Shown: positions 53,077 through 61,422 of the stretch, one piece after another
Layout: every line of letters starts with the position of its first letter
Position numbering within the stretch: the stretch's first letter is position 1
From: Sabulicella glaciei
GTDB taxonomy: Bacteria > Pseudomonadota > Alphaproteobacteria > Acetobacterales > Acetobacteraceae
Direction of reading: 5' to 3'
Length of the DNA: 64,000 nucleotides
Assembly (NCBI RefSeq): GCF_026183895.1
Contig: NZ_JAPFQI010000004.1
Coordinates: forward strand, 154,360-218,359
Program-made: the position numbers and the translations under genes
Notes under the pieces: model-generated
Database searches by the model: none
The model's input: only the letters and a program-made list of their open reading frames with translations
Told to the model about the DNA's origin: nothing

Positions 53077-55868
53077 TGCCGGCCTGGGCGCTGGTCGCGA
53101 TCGCGCTGGCCTACCTGCTGCTGCTCTTCGCCATCGCCTGGTGGGGCGACCGACATGCGCGCGGCGCGGCGCGCGGGCTGGTCGGCAGCCCAACCGTCTA
53201 CGCGCTTTCGCTCGCGGTGTTCTGCACCACCTGGACCTTCTACGGGAGTGTCGGCCGCGCCGCCTCGATCGGACTCGGCTTCCTGCCGATCTATCTCGGT
53301 CCGACGCTGGCGATGATCCTCGGCATGCTGCTGCTGCGCAAAATCGTCTTGGTGGCGCGAACGCAGCGCATCGCCTCGATCGCCGACTTTATTGCCGCGC
53401 GGTACGGGCGCAGCCACGCGCTCGGCGGCCTGGTCGCTGCGCTCGCAGTGATCGTCATCATTCCCTACATCGCGCTGCAGCTGAAAGCGGTTTCGGTCAG
53501 CTTCGAGTTGCTGACCGGATTGGGCCAGGGCACGGAGGGGAAAGCGCGCCCATTTCTGCTCGACACCGCGTTCCACACCACGCTGCTGATGGCGGCCTTC
53601 ACCATCCTGTTCGGCGCGCGCCAGATGGATGCAGCCGAGCACCATCCGGGCGTGGTGATCGCGGTCGCCTTCGAATCCGTCGTCAAGTTGGCTGCATTCC
53701 TCGCGCTCGGCACCTTTGTCGTGTTCGGCCTGTTCGAAGGGCCGGGCGACCTCTTCGCGCAGGCCCGCGCTCTGCCCGAGATGGCCCGGCTGCTCACGGC
53801 CGATCCCCTGCTTGAGGACGGCAGCTGGATTACCGCGACGGTCCTGGCCCTGCTCGCCATCATCTGCCTGCCGAGGCAGTTCCAGATGCTGGTCGTCGAG
53901 AACACGGACGAGCGCCACCTGCCGAGGGCCATGTGGCTCTTTCCCCTCTACCTGCTGCTGATCAACATCTTCGTGCTGCCGGTTGCCCTGGCTGGGCTGG
54001 TCCTGCTGCCTGACCCGGCGACGGATCGTGACATGGTTGTGCTGGCGCTGCCGCTGGTGCAGGGGTGGACCTGGCTCGCGGTGTTGGTCTTCATCGGCGG
54101 GCTCTCCGCGGCGGCCGGCATGATCGTTGTGGAGACCATCGCGCTCAGCACCATGGTGTCGAACAACCTGGTGATCCCGACCGTGCTGCGCCGGCGGCTC
54201 GCCGTGCTCGCCCCAGAGCAGGGCGGCTCGCCGCGGTTGCCGGTGCTGGCGATCCGGCGCGTGGCCATCGTGGTGATCCTGCTGCTGGGCTACGCCTACT
54301 TCCGTCTGGCTGGCGAGGCTTACGCGCTGGTGGCGATCGGGCTGATCTCCTTCGCGGGCGTCGCGCAGTTCGCCCCAGCCCTCGTCGGCGGGCTGTTCTG
54401 GGCCGGCGCGACACGGCGCGGCGCCATCATGGGTCTGATGGGGGGCGCGCTGGTCTGGGGCTACACGCTGCTGCTTCCGTCCTTCGCCCGGTCGGGCTGG
54501 CTGCCGCAGGGCTTCCTGGTCGACGGCCCCTGGGGAGTCGAGCTGCTGCGCCCCTATGCGCTGCTCGGGCTGGAGGGGCTGGACCCGCTGACCCATTCGC
54601 TTTTCTGGAGCGCCCTTGCCAATATCGGGCTCTTCGTCGGGGTCTCCCTTTTCGACCGCGCCGGCCGGACCGAGCGCGCCCAGGCGATTCCCTTCGTGGA
54701 GGCTCTGCATCTTGGCGAGCCGCCCCGCGCACGCGGTGGCCGGACAGGCACGGGCCTCGCGGCCGGCGAGCTGACGCGCCTCCTTCGCCGCCTACTCGGC
54801 CGCGAGCGCGCCCGGGCCGCGCTTACGGAGCATGCAGCTTCCCGGGGCATCGTGCTGGACCCCGATGAGCCCGCCGATGGGGAGCTGGTGCTCTTCGCCG
54901 AACGCCTTCTCACGGGCGTCATCGGCGCCACCTCGGCGCGCGTCGCGCTGACGTCCCTCTCGCAAGGCGGCGCCATGGACCCGGCGGAGTTGCTGCGCAT
55001 GCTCGATGAGGCCTCCGAGGTCATTGAGTACAGCAGGAGGCTCGAGCAGAAATCCGCCGAGCTGGAGCAGGCCTCCGCCGCGTTGCGTGCCGCGAACGAG
55101 CGACTGCGGGAGCTCGACCGGCTGAAGGACGACTTCCTGTCGACGGTCACGCACGAGTTGCGCACGCCGCTCACCGCTGTGCGCTCCTTTGCCGAGATCC
55201 TCTACGACGATCCCGATCTCGACTTGGCGCAGCGACAGGAATTCCTTGCCCTGGTTATCAGGGAGAGCGAACGGCTGACCCGCCTGATCAACCAACTGCT
55301 TGATATGGCAAAGATCGAGGCGGGGGCGGTCGACTGGCAAGTCACGCGCGTGGACCTGCGCGCGGTGGTGGAGGAGGCGGTCGCCTCCACCGGGCAGATC
55401 TTCCGCGACAACGGCGTCGTGGTCGCCACGCGGCTGCCGCCCGAGGTGCCGCCCGTGCAGGGCGACCATGACCGCCTGATGCAGGTGCTGGTGAACCTGC
55501 TCGCCAACGCGGCCAAGTTCGCGCCCGCGAGAACCGGCCGCGTGGAGGTGACGCTCGACGTCGGCCTGGATTGGATCGAGTTGGCGGTGCGCGATAACGG
55601 GCGGGGGATCCCGGCCGGTGACTTGGAAGCGATCTTCGACAAGTTCCGCCAGTCCGGCGAGGTGATGACAGACCGCCCCGCCGGAACGGGTCTCGGCCTC
55701 AGCATCTGCCGCCGCATCGTGGAACACGTGGGCGGTCGCATCTGGGCCGAAAGCCGCCCAGGCGAGGGCGCCACCTTCCGTGTCCGGTTGCCAGTCGCCG
55801 CTCCGGCGGCTCAGGATCGGCCGGGCGGCGTTCCGTTGTCGGGCATGCCTGGCGCGGCTGAGGGCTGA
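53076..55868 (+). CDS. Symporter-like sensor histidine kinase (CrbS/CbrA type)
   Basis: A 930-residue protein. Residues 1 to about 560 form a sodium:solute symporter-like domain with roughly thirteen helices (FCTTWTFYGSVGRA, IVIIPYIALQLKAV, LPRQFQMLVVENT). A STAC-like linker follows, then a complete kinase core: HELRTPLTAVRSF (His near 692), NLLANAAKFAP (N box), DNGRGIP and GTGLGLSICRRI. CrbS senses acetate-type substrates and drives acetate assimilation. The start overlaps the small membrane protein. The end overlaps the convergent gene by 58 bases. Confidence 0.92.
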   Translation: MPAWALVAIALAYLLLLFAIAWWGDRHARGAARGLVGSPTVYALSLAVFCTTWTFYGSVGRAASIGLGFLPIYLGPTLAMILGMLLLRKIVLVARTQRIASIADFIAARYGRSHALGGLVAALAVIVIIPYIALQLKAVSVSFELLTGLGQGTEGKARPFLLDTAFHTTLLMAAFTILFGARQMDAAEHHPGVVIAVAFESVVKLAAFLALGTFVVFGLFEGPGDLFAQARALPEMARLLTADPLLEDGSWITATVLALLAIICLPRQFQMLVVENTDERHLPRAMWLFPLYLLLINIFVLPVALAGLVLLPDPATDRDMVVLALPLVQGWTWLAVLVFIGGLSAAAGMIVVETIALSTMVSNNLVIPTVLRRRLAVLAPEQGGSPRLPVLAIRRVAIVVILLLGYAYFRLAGEAYALVAIGLISFAGVAQFAPALVGGLFWAGATRRGAIMGLMGGALVWGYTLLLPSFARSGWLPQGFLVDGPWGVELLRPYALLGLEGLDPLTHSLFWSALANIGLFVGVSLFDRAGRTERAQAIPFVEALHLGEPPRARGGRTGTGLAAGELTRLLRRLLGRERARAALTEHAASRGIVLDPDEPADGELVLFAERLLTGVIGATSARVALTSLSQGGAMDPAELLRMLDEASEVIEYSRRLEQKSAELEQASAALRAANERLRELDRLKDDFLSTVTHELRTPLTAVRSFAEILYDDPDLDLAQRQEFLALVIRESERLTRLINQLLDMAKIEAGAVDWQVTRVDLRAVVEEAVASTGQIFRDNGVVVATRLPPEVPPVQGDHDRLMQVLVNLLANAAKFAPARTGRVEVTLDVGLDWIELAVRDNGRGIPAGDLEAIFDKFRQSGEVMTDRPAGTGLGLSICRRIVEHVGGRIWAESRPGEGATFRVRLPVAAPAAQDRPGGVPLSGMPGAAEG

Positions 55869-56395
55869 AGCGGCAGCGGCGCGCTGCAGACCGCGCGCAG
55901 CAGCGCGTCGCCGGATTCGAGCCGGACCCAGTCGAGCCCGGCTGGCCGCCCCTCCGCGTCCAGCACTAGGGTGCGCGGCGCATCGGCGCGCCGCGATGCG
56001 GCGCAATCGAAGAACTGCATGGTGGTAAGCGTCGGCATGTAGCGGGCCACGAGATGGACCTCAGTGAGCCGCAGCCCCGGCACCCGCTCGTTCCAGCGGA
56101 TCGCGCGCGGATCGATCGCCGCGAAGCGCTCGACCCTGGGGAGCAGGTAGGTCCAAGGCTGCATGGTCGTCCCGCTGGTCGAGGCCGCCGCGACGGTCAT
56201 CGGCGAGGGAAGCGCTGCCGCGGTGCGGCGGAACCAAGTGTAGTCGCTCCAGACATGGAAGCCGAACATCGCCGCGCCAGCCGAGGCGGGAAGCAACCAG
56301 CGCGGCGCGCGGCGGCCGGACACGCGAAAGCAAAGCATCAGCAGGGCCGCCGCGCAGATGCCGAGCAGGAGGCTGCCGAGAAGGTGAAAGATCAT
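55811..56395 (-). CDS. Membrane-anchored protein of unknown function
   Basis: A 194-residue protein with one or two N-terminal membrane segments (FHLLGSLLLGICAAALLML; ASAGAAMFGFHVW) and a periplasmic domain holding FRRTAAALPSP, LPRVERFAAIDPRAIRWN and VARYMPTLTTMQFFDCAASRR. I do not recognise it, but it sits with the symporter system and may be co-expressed. Its 3' end overlaps the sensor kinase gene on the other strand. Confidence 0.7.
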   Translation of the reverse strand: MIFHLLGSLLLGICAAALLMLCFRVSGRRAPRWLLPASAGAAMFGFHVWSDYTWFRRTAAALPSPMTVAAASTSGTTMQPWTYLLPRVERFAAIDPRAIRWNERVPGLRLTEVHLVARYMPTLTTMQFFDCAASRRADAPRTLVLDAEGRPAGLDWVRLESGDALLRAVCSAPLPLQPSAAPGMPDNGTPPGRS

Positions 56396-56488
56396 TGGTG
56401 TCCGGACCGTGTCCGGCGGCGCACCCGATCAGCGCGCCGCCGCTTCATGGGCGACCAAGGACAGGGCGCCTCCCTGCCCTTGGCTGCG

Positions 56489-58264
56489 TCAATGCTCCAC
56501 CGCGGCTCCTGCACCGCGCGGGATGCGGATGCTCTCGACCATCCGTTGGATCTCCGCCGGTGGCGCCTGCGTCACGCGGGAAACCGCGTAGGCGACTCCG
56601 AAATTCAGCAGCGCCCCGATGGTACCGACAGAGGTCGGCGAGATGCCGAATACCCAGTACGCGGCCGTGTCCGGGAACTGGTTCGTGCCGGGGATGAAGA
56701 ACCAACCCTTGTAGACGAAGATGTAAATCGTGGTGAACAACAGACCGGCCAGCATCCCCGCGACAGCGCCCGAGTTGTTGATGCGCTTCGAGAAGATGCC
56801 CATCATCAGCACAGGGAAGATCGTCGCGGCCGCTAGGCCGAAGGCGAGTGCCACCGTCTGCGCCGCGAAGCCTGGCGGATTAAGTCCGAGCCAAGTCGCC
56901 AGCGCGATCGCCGCTGCCATGGAGATGCGCGCGGCGAGCAGTTCGCCACGCTCCGAGATGTCCGGTTTCAACGCTCCTTTGATGAGGTCGTGCGAGATGG
57001 CCGAGGAGATGGCCAGAAGCAGACCCGCAGCAGTGGAGAGCGCCGCGGCAAGACCGCCGGCAGCGACCAGCGCGATCACCCACCCCGGCAGGTTCGCGAT
57101 CTCCGGGTTCGCCAGCACGAGGATGTCGGCGTTCACCGTCAGTTCGTTGCCCTGCCACCCCTGCTGCCGCGCCTGATCGGCGAAGGCAGGGTTGCGGTCG
57201 TTGTAGTACTGGATCCGGCCGTCATTGTTCCTGTCCTCGAAGCGAAGCAGGCCGGTGGTCTCCCAGGTGCGCATCCAGTCGGGCCGCTGCTCGTACACCA
57301 GGGCCCCGTTGGGGGCGCCGGCCCCGCCGGGCCAGACGGTGTTGATGAGGTTGAGCCGCGCCATGGCGCCGACGGCGGGCGCCGTCAGGTAGAGCAGCGC
57401 GATGAAGACCAGCGCCCACCCGGCTGACCAGCGCGCGTCCGAAACCTTGGGCACGGTGAAGAACCGGATGATGACGTGCGGCAGGCCCGCCGTGCCGATC
57501 ATCAGCGACATGGTGAACAGCACCATGTTCAGCGTGCTGTCGCGATGCGCCGTGTAAGCGCCGAAGCCGAGATCCGTCACCACCTGGTCGAGCCGCTGCA
57601 GGATCGGCACGCCCTCCTGTACCGTGTCGGAGAACAGGCCGAGCGGCGGTAGCGGGTTTCCGGTCAGCTGCAGCGAGATGAAGATGGCGGGGATCGTATA
57701 GGCGGTGATCAGCACGCAGTACTGCGCCACCTGCGTGTAGGTGATCCCCTTCATGCCGCCGAGCACGGCATAGGCGAACACCACCGCCGAGCCGATGAAG
57801 AGGCCTGTGGTGGTCGAGACCTGCAGGAAGCGCGCGAAGGTCACGCCGACGCCGGTCATCTGCCCGATCACATACGTGACGGAGATCACGACGAGGCAAA
57901 CCACCCCGACGAGCCGTGCGGTCTGCGAATAGAAACGATCGCCAATAAAGTCTGGCACGGTGAACTTGCCGAACTTTCGGAGATAGGGCGCGAGCAGCAT
58001 GGCCAGCAGCACGTACCCGCCGGTCCAGCCCATCAGGTAAGTGGAGTTGTCGTAGCCGACGAAGGCGATCAGCCCAGCCATGGAGATGAAGGATGCTGCG
58101 GACATCCAGTCCGCCGCCGTCGCCATGCCGTTCGTGACCGGCGGCACGCCACCGCCCGCCGTGTAGAACTCGCCCGTCGTGCCAGCTCGGGCCCAAACGG
58201 CGATTCCGAGATAGAGCGCGAAGCTCGCGCCGACGACTAGATAAATTAAGGTTTGCTGGTCCAT
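56489..58264 (-). CDS. Sodium:solute symporter (acetate permease ActP-like)
   Basis: A 591-residue SSS transporter with about thirteen to fourteen helices. Diagnostic segments are AAADWMSAASFISMAGLI-like (split by Ser/Met), LAPYLRKFGKFTVPDF, YGVLGGMKGI-like AYAVLGGMKGITYTQV, and GLAAALSTAAGLLLAISSA near the sodium site. An insert of about 90 residues around NDGRIQYYNDRNP is typical of the VC_2705 subfamily. It imports short carboxylates with sodium. It lies 16 bp after the DUF4212 gene. Confidence 0.92.
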   Translation of the reverse strand: MDQQTLIYLVVGASFALYLGIAVWARAGTTGEFYTAGGGVPPVTNGMATAADWMSAASFISMAGLIAFVGYDNSTYLMGWTGGYVLLAMLLAPYLRKFGKFTVPDFIGDRFYSQTARLVGVVCLVVISVTYVIGQMTGVGVTFARFLQVSTTTGLFIGSAVVFAYAVLGGMKGITYTQVAQYCVLITAYTIPAIFISLQLTGNPLPPLGLFSDTVQEGVPILQRLDQVVTDLGFGAYTAHRDSTLNMVLFTMSLMIGTAGLPHVIIRFFTVPKVSDARWSAGWALVFIALLYLTAPAVGAMARLNLINTVWPGGAGAPNGALVYEQRPDWMRTWETTGLLRFEDRNNDGRIQYYNDRNPAFADQARQQGWQGNELTVNADILVLANPEIANLPGWVIALVAAGGLAAALSTAAGLLLAISSAISHDLIKGALKPDISERGELLAARISMAAAIALATWLGLNPPGFAAQTVALAFGLAAATIFPVLMMGIFSKRINNSGAVAGMLAGLLFTTIYIFVYKGWFFIPGTNQFPDTAAYWVFGISPTSVGTIGALLNFGVAYAVSRVTQAPPAEIQRMVESIRIPRGAGAAVEH

Positions 58265-58280
58265 GGCGCCGCCCTCCGCT

Positions 58281-58544
58281 TCAATTCTCTTCGACGCCGA
58301 ACCGACGGTCGATCCTGTTCATTCGCCAAGCGTAATAGAAGATCAGCGCCAGGAATATTAAGATCGAGCCCTGCTGCGCGAACCAGAAGCCGACATCAGT
58401 GCCACCGATGCGAATGCCAGATAGGAGCGGGCGGAGGAGTATGCCGAAGCCAAAGGAGGCCAGAAACCATATGATGAGACAATTCCGGACCAGCCGCAGA
58501 TTGGCCTTCCAGTAGTCGCTCGCTGATGCCGAGTTCTCGCTCAT
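58281..58544 (-). CDS. DUF4212 small subunit of the solute symporter
   Basis: An 87-residue protein with two membrane helices (CLIIWFLASFGFGILL; GSILIFLALIFYYAW) and the family hallmarks YWKANLRLV and GFWFAQQGSI. DUF4212 proteins always precede VC_2705-type symporters and are their presumed partner subunit. GGAGGA lies before ATG 58544. It is the first gene of the two-gene symporter operon. Confidence 0.9.
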   Translation of the reverse strand: MSENSASASDYWKANLRLVRNCLIIWFLASFGFGILLRPLLSGIRIGGTDVGFWFAQQGSILIFLALIFYYAWRMNRIDRRFGVEEN

Positions 58545-59015
58545 GGGCGCTCCTCCGTCAGGTGAATCGCGATGCTCTCGGCAGCCTCCGGCAAAGCGCT
58601 GCCGATCCGGCCACGCTTTCCCAGGGGTTGTCGGACCCTGCAGAGGACGCCGCGCTCGGTAATCCTCGCCACCTCCGACCAACATCGGGCGGGGCCGCAG
58701 TTGCGTGCCAAGCCCATCATGCCAATCCGCTGGCAACGCTTACCGCATAGTTAGTGTCATAGAGTGCGGGGTCGCACGTCAACCATCATCCTGCGCGTGC
58801 AACGCAGCCGCATCCACTGCCGAGCTGATCGTTCCATCGCCTCGGCAAAGGAGCACGACACTATGATCACGATCTGGTCAGCAGGTCCGGAAGCCATTGA
58901 TTCGGCAGATTCAGCCTGAATGGCGGGCGGCCATGACATGACCTTCATGCCGTTGAGCGCACCTTTGGTCCGCCCCGGGTATTTCGACCGGTATTATGAG
59001 AGGAGCCCGGCTAGG
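58545..59015. other. 471-bp region upstream of the symporter operon
   Basis: This should hold the promoter of the DUF4212-symporter operon. The AT-richer part near 58740-58765 is the likeliest place. Short frames on both strands look random. The right end touches the insertion-sequence remnants. Confidence 0.4.
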
Positions 59016-59115
59016 TGGTCCTGCCCCCAACTCTGGTCCGGGGTCTACGCAAGTGCTCGGGCTGATGGTCCTGCCCCGAACTCTGGTCCGGGGTCTACGC
59101 AAGTCCTCGGGCGGG
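59016..59115. repeat. Two tandem 50-bp repeats at an IS3 end
   Basis: The unit starting TGGTCCTGCCCC occurs at 59016-59065 and again at 59066-59115 with only a few differences (GGTCCGGGGTCTACGCAAGT is shared). The second copy contains the stop codon of the IS3 transposase remnant. The repeat probably reflects the terminal sequence of the element, duplicated by two insertions or a rearrangement. Confidence 0.7.
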
Positions 59116-59222
59116 TTGAGCTTGGTTGGCGAAGGCTGCCGGGGTCAAGTTTCCCAGTGCCGAGTGTGGTCGTTCCTCGTTGTAGTGGCACCTCCATTCC
59201 TCGATGCGCTGCCGGGCGCCGG
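59095..59222 (-). pseudogene. C-terminal remnant of an IS3-family transposase (OrfB)
   Basis: Read on the minus strand it encodes RIEEWRCHYNEERPHSALGN, then LTPAAFANQAQPARGLA and a stop at 59095. This is the closing part of IS3-family integrase-type transposases (the catalytic region's trailing end). Only about 40 residues remain. It abuts an IS110 fragment in another frame. Confidence 0.75.
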
Positions 59223-59614
59223 CGTGCCCCAAGCAGGGTCCGCTGTTCCTGGCTCCCGGCGCTTTTCACATGCACAGCCTTGAACCAGCCGGTCCGGGCA
59301 ATCTGGGCGATGCCGCGGGCGTCGTGCCGGTCGGTCTTGACCGTCATCGCCGACAAGGCCGCCTTGACCTGCCGCGCCTCCATGCAGACCACGGGAAAGC
59401 CGGCATCTGTCAGCGCCACCGCAAGCCACTCCGACAGGGCGCCCGCCTCGAGACCCACTCGTTCGAAGGCGAGGCCACTATCCCTGAGGAATGCAATCAC
59501 CGCCTGCGGTTCGCTGAGCGCCTTGCCCTCTCGCAGCACCTTGCCGTCCGCCGCAACGATGCAGATCGACGTCATCTCCAAGGAGGCGGCCAGACCAACG
59601 TAGTAGCCCATCAT
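59220..59614 (-). pseudogene. N-terminal remnant of an IS110-family transposase
   Basis: It starts with a good ribosome site (GGAGGTC) and ATG 59614. Residues GYYVGLAASLEMTSICIV, VGLEAGALSEWL, VVCMEARQVKAALSAM and VKTDRHDARGIAQ match the RuvC-like DEDD domain. The first catalytic Asp (VGLDVS in intact copies) is Ala here. Sequence homology stops near LLGARRRP, where IS3 sequence begins. The chimeric frame runs on to 59045, and the product cannot be active. Confidence 0.8.
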
Positions 59615-59680
59615 GACCTCCTGATGCCTGCAGCCCCATCGGCCCGCAGCATCAGTCTGGTCCCTTGACCGGCAGAAACG

Positions 59681-59740
59681 TCAGGTCCCAGCTCCGCGAG
59701 CCGAATACCCCATCTCGTCCGGGTAGCGCTTCTGATTCAT
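59681..59740 (-). pseudogene. Possible N-terminal remnant of an IS3 OrfA
   Basis: MNQKRYPDEMGYSARGAGT followed by a stop, preceded by GAGGAGGGGGAAGG. The first eight residues resemble the start of several IS3-type OrfA proteins. It would mark the upstream end of the IS3 element whose tail lies at 59095. Confidence 0.3.
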
Positions 59741-59896
59741 GGCACCTTCCCCCTCCTCAGGGGTTCAGCGTGCCCGAAAAACTTGCGCGCCGGTCGGATC
59801 AGTTTCAGGAGTCAGGGCCAGGTAGCGAATGATGTAGTTGATGCCAGCATAAGTTGCATTCTACTCTCCCATATCGTCATCCTTATGGGGGACCTT

Positions 59897-60202
59897 ATGC
59901 AGTTTTGCCAGGCGTTTGCCTTCACGCTTCTCGTGACAATCCTTTGGTCTGACGACGCTGTCGCGCAGTCGCGCCCCATTCAGCAGCAAGGCAACTGCAC
60001 CCAGGCTGCGCCCTGCACCGGGCCGCAGGGCGGGGTCTATTTCTTCACGCCTGATGGACGGCGTAGCTATCTGCCACGCTCCTCAGCGCCCGCCGTAAAG
60101 GTTCAGGAGAACTGCACGAGGGCAGCTCCCTGTGTCGGACCAAAGGGTGGGCGCTTCTACATCTCTCCCGAGGGCACCCGCCGCTACACGTCTCGAAACT
60201 GA
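59897..60202 (+). CDS. Secreted protein with two PBCV-basic-adaptor-like repeats
   Basis: A 101-residue protein. A signal peptide (MQFCQAFAFTLLVTILW, cleavage after AVAQ) is followed by two copies of the same 30-residue unit: NCTQAAPCTGPQGGVYFFTP and NCTRAAPCVGPKGGRFYISP, each ending in a G-R-R-Y/S-Y pattern. The Cys pair and GPxGG core match the small basic adaptor domain first named from a chlorella virus. The function is unknown. ATG 59897 is preferred for the GGGGGA before it; ATG 59885 is also possible. A weak hairpin (60201-60226) follows. Confidence 0.7.
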   Translation: MQFCQAFAFTLLVTILWSDDAVAQSRPIQQQGNCTQAAPCTGPQGGVYFFTPDGRRSYLPRSSAPAVKVQENCTRAAPCVGPKGGRFYISPEGTRRYTSRN

Positions 60203-60226
60203 GGGGCTCTGAGGGACAAGCCCCTC
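60201..60226 (+). terminator. 8-bp hairpin after the secreted repeat protein
   Basis: GAGGGGCT (60201-60208) pairs with AGCCCCTC (60219-60226). It begins within the stop codon of the gene. There is no T-run. Confidence 0.35.
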
Positions 60227-60428
60227 CCCGTGTCTGACCACCCCACTCCCAATCAAGTGACCTTTGGCGCGGGGGCCTCGGTGACCACAGAAGACGTCCG
60301 AGCGGGGCCCAATCCGCCAAAGAAACAATTCAGTGCAACTTATGAGGGAGGATGCACTTGCAACAGCTATCTTCGCATCGTTTCATGGCTGCGGAGTAAA
60401 GTTTGTCAAGGTATAGGAAGGCTAGCGC

Positions 60429-60794
60429 ATGGATGACGGTCAAGTCTCCCAATGGCGCAACTTTGACCTAGAGAGCGGAGCCGCCAGACCTGCACAGGGT
60501 CGCCTCATCGGGCAGGGCTTCTCCGTGCTCGGCCCCTTTCTCCATGCTCCGGAAGCGATAGTGGAGCTGCAACAAGGCTCGCCGACCGCTGCGCTCATCG
60601 ATGCCGACATCGCCCACAAGCGGGGTCATGGCGACTTGCTGACCGAACTAGCGCAGCGGAAGGTGCCGACCGTACTGACAACGGACGAGCGGATAGAGTC
60701 CACGCGACTGCGCTTCCCGGATTGGCCCCTAGTCGCCAAGCCCTTTGCGCCGCGCCATGTCGAAGAGATCGTGCTTCACCTTCTGGCGGCATAG
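60429..60794 (+). CDS. Receiver-like protein with a truncated N-terminus
   Basis: A 121-residue protein with CheY-like elements: the phospho-acceptor site in AALIDADIAHKRG, Thr in PTVLTTDE and Lys in LVAKPFAP. The usual first strand with the acidic pair is missing; the start reads MDDGQVSQWRNFD. Such proteins may act as unphosphorylated or atypical adaptors. No kinase gene is adjacent. Confidence 0.7.
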   Translation: MDDGQVSQWRNFDLESGAARPAQGRLIGQGFSVLGPFLHAPEAIVELQQGSPTAALIDADIAHKRGHGDLLTELAQRKVPTVLTTDERIESTRLRFPDWPLVAKPFAPRHVEEIVLHLLAA

Positions 60795-61057
60795 GTGGCC
60801 CGCGTGCTCATGCCGCGGGCGTGTAGAGACACGATTCTGTCGTCGAAGCCTGGAGAGCGGCGCCGGGACTTTGGCGATCACCTGCGGGTCGAAGGTCGCT
60901 AGCTGGTCGGGCTCCGGCCTTTCACGCGAGGAGGCAACGCAGTCATCAGGCTGATGTGTGATTAAGTAATGTTCCTAGCCAAGAAAAATGCCGCGTGAGG
61001 TTGAAAATCAGGCTTGAGTCGACGGAGGTTGAGGAGACGAAACCAAGGAAATCCCTG

Positions 61058-61345
61058 ATGCCCTCGTCATCTTCTTCACTTCCGCCCTCCCTCCCGCTGC
61101 TGCTGACGGTGCCGGATACGGCTCGTCTGATGAGTGTTGCGGAAACCTCGGTGCGTGAGTTCGTCTACGCGACGGAACTCGATGGTCGTTGGATTGGGAC
61201 CCGCATTCTGGTCACCTCGGAGAGCGTGGTCGACTTCATCGCGCGGCAGCCTCGCGTGGGCCACACCCCCTCCGACGAGCACCTCTTCGAGCCTCGCCCG
61301 GCCAGCACGCCCAAGAAGCGCTCGGTTCAGACCCGCTCAGACTAA
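61058..61345 (+). CDS. Small helix-turn-helix protein (excisionase/AlpA-like)
   Basis: A 95-residue protein. TVPDTARLMSVAETSVREFV followed by GRWIGTRILVTSESVVDFIA resembles the MerR-like winged helix of excisionase/AlpA proteins. The first 15 residues are Ser/Pro/Leu-rich. ATG 61058 follows AAGGA at about nine bases. The frame ends 77 bases before the AAA protease frame, so they may be co-transcribed. Confidence 0.65.
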   Translation: MPSSSSSLPPSLPLLLTVPDTARLMSVAETSVREFVYATELDGRWIGTRILVTSESVVDFIARQPRVGHTPSDEHLFEPRPASTPKKRSVQTRSD

Positions 61346-61422
61346 TCCCCGACCCAGCCCACCACCCCGAGCGGTCGCCCGCGGCGTCGCCCCACTCCCC
61401 CGACCCGCCCCCGCACCAAGCG

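Noticed and set aside
59615..59690. Bridge RNA of the IS110 element
   Set aside because: Only about 70 bases lie between the IS110 start and the next remnant, which is too short for the usual left-end RNA, and the transposase is truncated.
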